Notes under the pieces: generated by a model | What the model was told of the DNA's origin: nothing | Database searches by the model: none | The model's input: only the letters and a program-made list of their open reading frames with translations | DNA from: JAJKIP01 sp040509055 | GTDB lineage: Bacteria; Bacteroidota; Bacteroidia; Chitinophagales; Chitinophagaceae | NCBI GenBank assembly: GCA_040509055.1 | Contig: JBEVLT010000170.1 | Span: 1 to 9,041, forward strand | Length of the DNA stretch: 9,041 nt | Reading direction: 5' to 3' | In this document: piece by piece, positions 7,158-9,041 of the stretch | Position numbering within the stretch: the stretch's first letter is position 1 | Layout: the number at the start of each line of letters is the position of its first letter | Program-made: the position numbers and the translations under genes

Positions 7158-8339
7158 TCAGGCCGCTTCAACAGCCTGCAGCACGATGGCGCAGGCTTGC
7201 CTGATCTGCTCTTCGCTAATGGTCAGCGGCGGGGAAATCCGCAGGCATTGCGGGGCAAACAGGAACCAGTCCGTCACAACCCCGCCGGCAATGCAGGCAT
7301 CGATCACTTTCTTATTGGTTTCGAACGAATCGAACTCCACCGCCATCCATAAGCCAACCGAACGGGTAGCCCGGATGAGCGGGTGCACCAGCAGTGAGCG
7401 GAACAATGCTTCTTTCTCCTTCACCCCGGCGATCATTTCTTCCTGCAGCAGCGCCTCCATCGCAGCCATACCGGCCGCACAGCATACCGGGTGCCCGCCA
7501 AAAGTAGTGATATGGCCCAGCACCGGGTTTTCGGTCAGCACCTGCATCAGCTCCCGGCCGGCGATAAAAGCACCCAGCGGCATACCCCCGCCCAGCGCTT
7601 TGCCCAGCACCAGGATATCCGGTACGATACCGAACTGTTCAAAACCCCATAGCGTGCCGGTACGGCCAAAACCGGCCTGCACCTCGTCGAGTACCAGCAG
7701 GGTGCCGGTATCGGTACATCGCCGGCGCAGCGCCCGCAGCCATTCTTTGGAGGGAGCAATGATGCCCGCCTCCGCCTGCACCGTTTCCACGATCACGCAG
7801 GCGGCCTGGTCCGTGATCTCTTCGAGCGACCCAGGAGTATTATAGGAAAGATGGAGCACCCCGGGCAGCAGGGGCCGGTAGGCATTGCGCCAGTACTCGC
7901 TGCCAATTATGCTCAAGGCCCCCTGGGTGGAACCGTGGTAGGAATGATCGAAGCCAATGACCTGTGTGCGGCCCGTGGCCCGCTTGGCCAGCTTCATCGC
8001 GCCTTCGATGGCTTCAGCCCCGGAGTTGGTAAAGTAAACGGTGCTAAGCCCGGGCGGCAAATGCCGGGCGATCAATTGTGCATAGTGCACCTGTGGCGTT
8101 TCCACGAATTCACCGTAGACCATCACGTGCAGGTAAGCATCTGTCTGCTGCCGGATGGCCTGCACCACGGCCGGGTGGCGGTGGCCCACATTGGCTACGC
8201 TGATACCGCCGATCAGGTCGATATACTCCTGCCCGCCTGCGTCCCGCAACAAAGCGCCTTCCGCACTGACGATCTCCAGGGCCAGCGGCGCAGGGGAAGT
8301 TTGCGCCACATGACGGAGAAATAATTCCCGCTGGTTCAT
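7158..8339 (-). CDS. Class III PLP-dependent aminotransferase
   Basis: This cytoplasmic fold-type I transaminase of the acetylornithine/ornithine/4-aminobutyrate family has 393 residues from the ATG at 8339. Visible landmarks: GHRHP at 52-56, the cofactor phosphate-binding SGAEA at 106-110, SYHGSTQGALS at 133-143, E185, the PLP-ring aspartate D218 in LDEVQAGFGRTG, the Schiff-base lysine K247 in LGKALGGGMPLGA, and HITTFGGHPV at 276-285. All catalytic residues are present, so it should be active. It resembles a group common in Bacteroidota and usually labelled only as an aspartate aminotransferase-family protein. Substrate cannot be told from sequence; no arginine, lysine or GABA pathway gene is adjacent. 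The frame extends upstream to TTG 8399, but those 20 residues lack conservation clues and MNQRELF fits the usual family start. It converges on glpF with 2 bp between stop codons and is divergent from the carbonic anhydrase-like gene. Confidence 0.92.
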   Translation of the reverse strand: MNQRELFLRHVAQTSPAPLALEIVSAEGALLRDAGGQEYIDLIGGISVANVGHRHPAVVQAIRQQTDAYLHVMVYGEFVETPQVHYAQLIARHLPPGLSTVYFTNSGAEAIEGAMKLAKRATGRTQVIGFDHSYHGSTQGALSIIGSEYWRNAYRPLLPGVLHLSYNTPGSLEEITDQAACVIVETVQAEAGIIAPSKEWLRALRRRCTDTGTLLVLDEVQAGFGRTGTLWGFEQFGIVPDILVLGKALGGGMPLGAFIAGRELMQVLTENPVLGHITTFGGHPVCCAAGMAAMEALLQEEMIAGVKEKEALFRSLLVHPLIRATRSVGLWMAVEFDSFETNKKVIDACIAGGVVTDWFLFAPQCLRISPPLTISEEQIRQACAIVLQAVEAA

Positions 8340-8478
8340 CCTGCAAAGAACGCAAAGATTCGCTAATGCCTGCATGCCGGCCGGGGATACCGTTGCCAAT
8401 ACAGAATTTGGGTAATTTGCGGGAGCACGGTTCCTGCATCATGCGGGCCGGAAACAAATAATATAAACTTAACACAGC
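8340..8478. other. Divergent intergenic region between aminotransferase and carbonic anhydrase-like gene
   Basis: This 139 bp gap should hold promoters for both flanking genes. Neither has a Shine-Dalgarno sequence. On the minus strand, AATCTTTG just upstream of the aminotransferase ATG is one base from TAnnTTTG but lacks a -33 TTTG and lies very close to the start. On the plus strand, TTTG (8407-8410) and TAATTTG (8413-8419) are present at wrong spacing. The last 30 bases before 8479 are AT-rich. An 8-base CCGGCCGG palindrome lies at 8377-8384. No element can be named with confidence. Confidence 0.25.
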
Positions 8479-9003
8479 ATGGCTTTACTGCTTCCCGTCA
8501 AAGAAAAACACCCACAGTTCGGCGAAAATTGCTTCCTGGCGCCTAATGCTACCATAGTGGGCGACGTCGTTACCGGCGATAACTGCAGCGTATGGTTCAA
8601 TACCGTCATCCGCGGCGATGTGAACTTTATCCGCATGGGCCATACCGTCAATGTACAGGACGGCGCCTGCATCCATTGCACGTATCAAAAATGTGGCACT
8701 ACAATTGGTAATAATGTTTCGATCGGCCACAATGCCATCGTGCATGGGTGTACCATTCATGACAATGTGCTGATCGGGATGGGGGCGATCGTGATGGACA
8801 ACGCCGTGGTGCACAGTAATACGATCATAGCGGCAGGGGCGGTGGTGCTGGAAAATACGATTTGTGAGGGTGGCAGCATTTATGCCGGGGTTCCCGCCAA
8901 AAAAGTAAAAGCTATTTCACAGGAGCTGGTGAAAGGAGAAATTCTCAGGATCGCCAACAATTATATAACATACGCGGACTGGTTCAGGCAGGAGGAAAAA
9001 TGA
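8479..9003 (+). CDS. Gamma-class carbonic anhydrase-like hexapeptide-repeat protein
   Basis: This 174-residue protein belongs to the left-handed beta-helix gamma-carbonic anhydrase family (Cam, YrdA, PaaY, CaiE relatives), which forms trimers with metal sites between subunits and interconverts CO2 and bicarbonate in active members. Hexapeptide turns run from about 18 to 140. The Cam zinc ligands map to H66, H84 and H89, the last two with the Cam spacing of five. R45, D47 and Q60 match the conserved Arg, Asp and Gln of Cam. The acidic loop of archaeal Cam, which carries its proton-shuttle glutamate, is absent, as in most bacterial members; many of those show little or no activity in vitro, so catalysis is uncertain. 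The family landmark AGVPAKKVK is at 136-144, followed by a C-terminal helix. The ATG at 8479 fits the family start. Two stop codons in tandem, TGA TAA, end it. Confidence 0.93.
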   Translation: MALLLPVKEKHPQFGENCFLAPNATIVGDVVTGDNCSVWFNTVIRGDVNFIRMGHTVNVQDGACIHCTYQKCGTTIGNNVSIGHNAIVHGCTIHDNVLIGMGAIVMDNAVVHSNTIIAAGAVVLENTICEGGSIYAGVPAKKVKAISQELVKGEILRIANNYITYADWFRQEEK

Positions 9004-9041
9004 TAAGAGTCCGTTAATACCCGGTAAGTGGTATAGTAAAG
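9004..9041. other. Window tail after the carbonic anhydrase-like gene
   Basis: These 38 bases follow the tandem stop codons. No terminator hairpin, start codon with a supported frame, or repeat is visible in the short stretch available. Confidence 0.5.

Noticed and set aside
7851..8324. Plus-strand open frame of 157 codons inside the aminotransferase gene
   Set aside because: It is antisense to conserved PLP-enzyme motifs and shows no domain of its own.
8340..8399. TTG start for the aminotransferase giving 20 extra residues
   Set aside because: ATG 8339 gives the usual family N-terminus and the extension shows no conserved feature.

Overview
This window is chromosomal DNA of about 55% GC, probably from a member of the Bacteroidota and perhaps the Chitinophagaceae. 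That assignment rests on recalled protein family resemblance, the absence of Shine-Dalgarno sequences before every gene, and the glpK-glpD-glpF layout. No search was run. It contains six protein genes, no RNA genes, no CRISPR array and no recognisable mobile element.

Layout. Bases 1-3083 (minus strand) are the first 1027 codons of a very large exported protein that runs off the left edge. It has a TraB/GumN (Tiki-like) N-terminal domain, three tandem copies of a beta-type domain, and an alpha-helical repeat region. A 135 bp divergent gap separates it from a plus-strand glycerol catabolism cluster: glpK (glycerol kinase, 3219-4724), glpD (FAD-dependent glycerol-3-phosphate dehydrogenase, 4854-6413) and glpF (aquaglyceroporin, 6424-7155). 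glpF ends 2 bp from the end of a convergent class III PLP-dependent aminotransferase (7158-8339, minus). A 139 bp divergent gap leads to a gamma-class carbonic anhydrase-like protein (8479-9003, plus).

How the genes work together. GlpF admits glycerol, GlpK phosphorylates and traps it, and GlpD oxidises glycerol-3-phosphate to dihydroxyacetone phosphate while passing electrons to the quinone pool. This is a complete route from glycerol to glycolysis. No regulator of the cluster lies in the window. The aminotransferase and carbonic anhydrase-like genes are ordinary neighbours with no evident link to glycerol.

Most notable points. The glycerol dehydrogenase has no ATG, GTG or TTG upstream of its FAD-binding motif and appears to start at CTG (4854). 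The large TraB/GumN protein has an unusual architecture with an internal triplication and both GX2H motifs intact; it is the best candidate here for something undescribed. The rest of the window looks like ordinary core metabolism.
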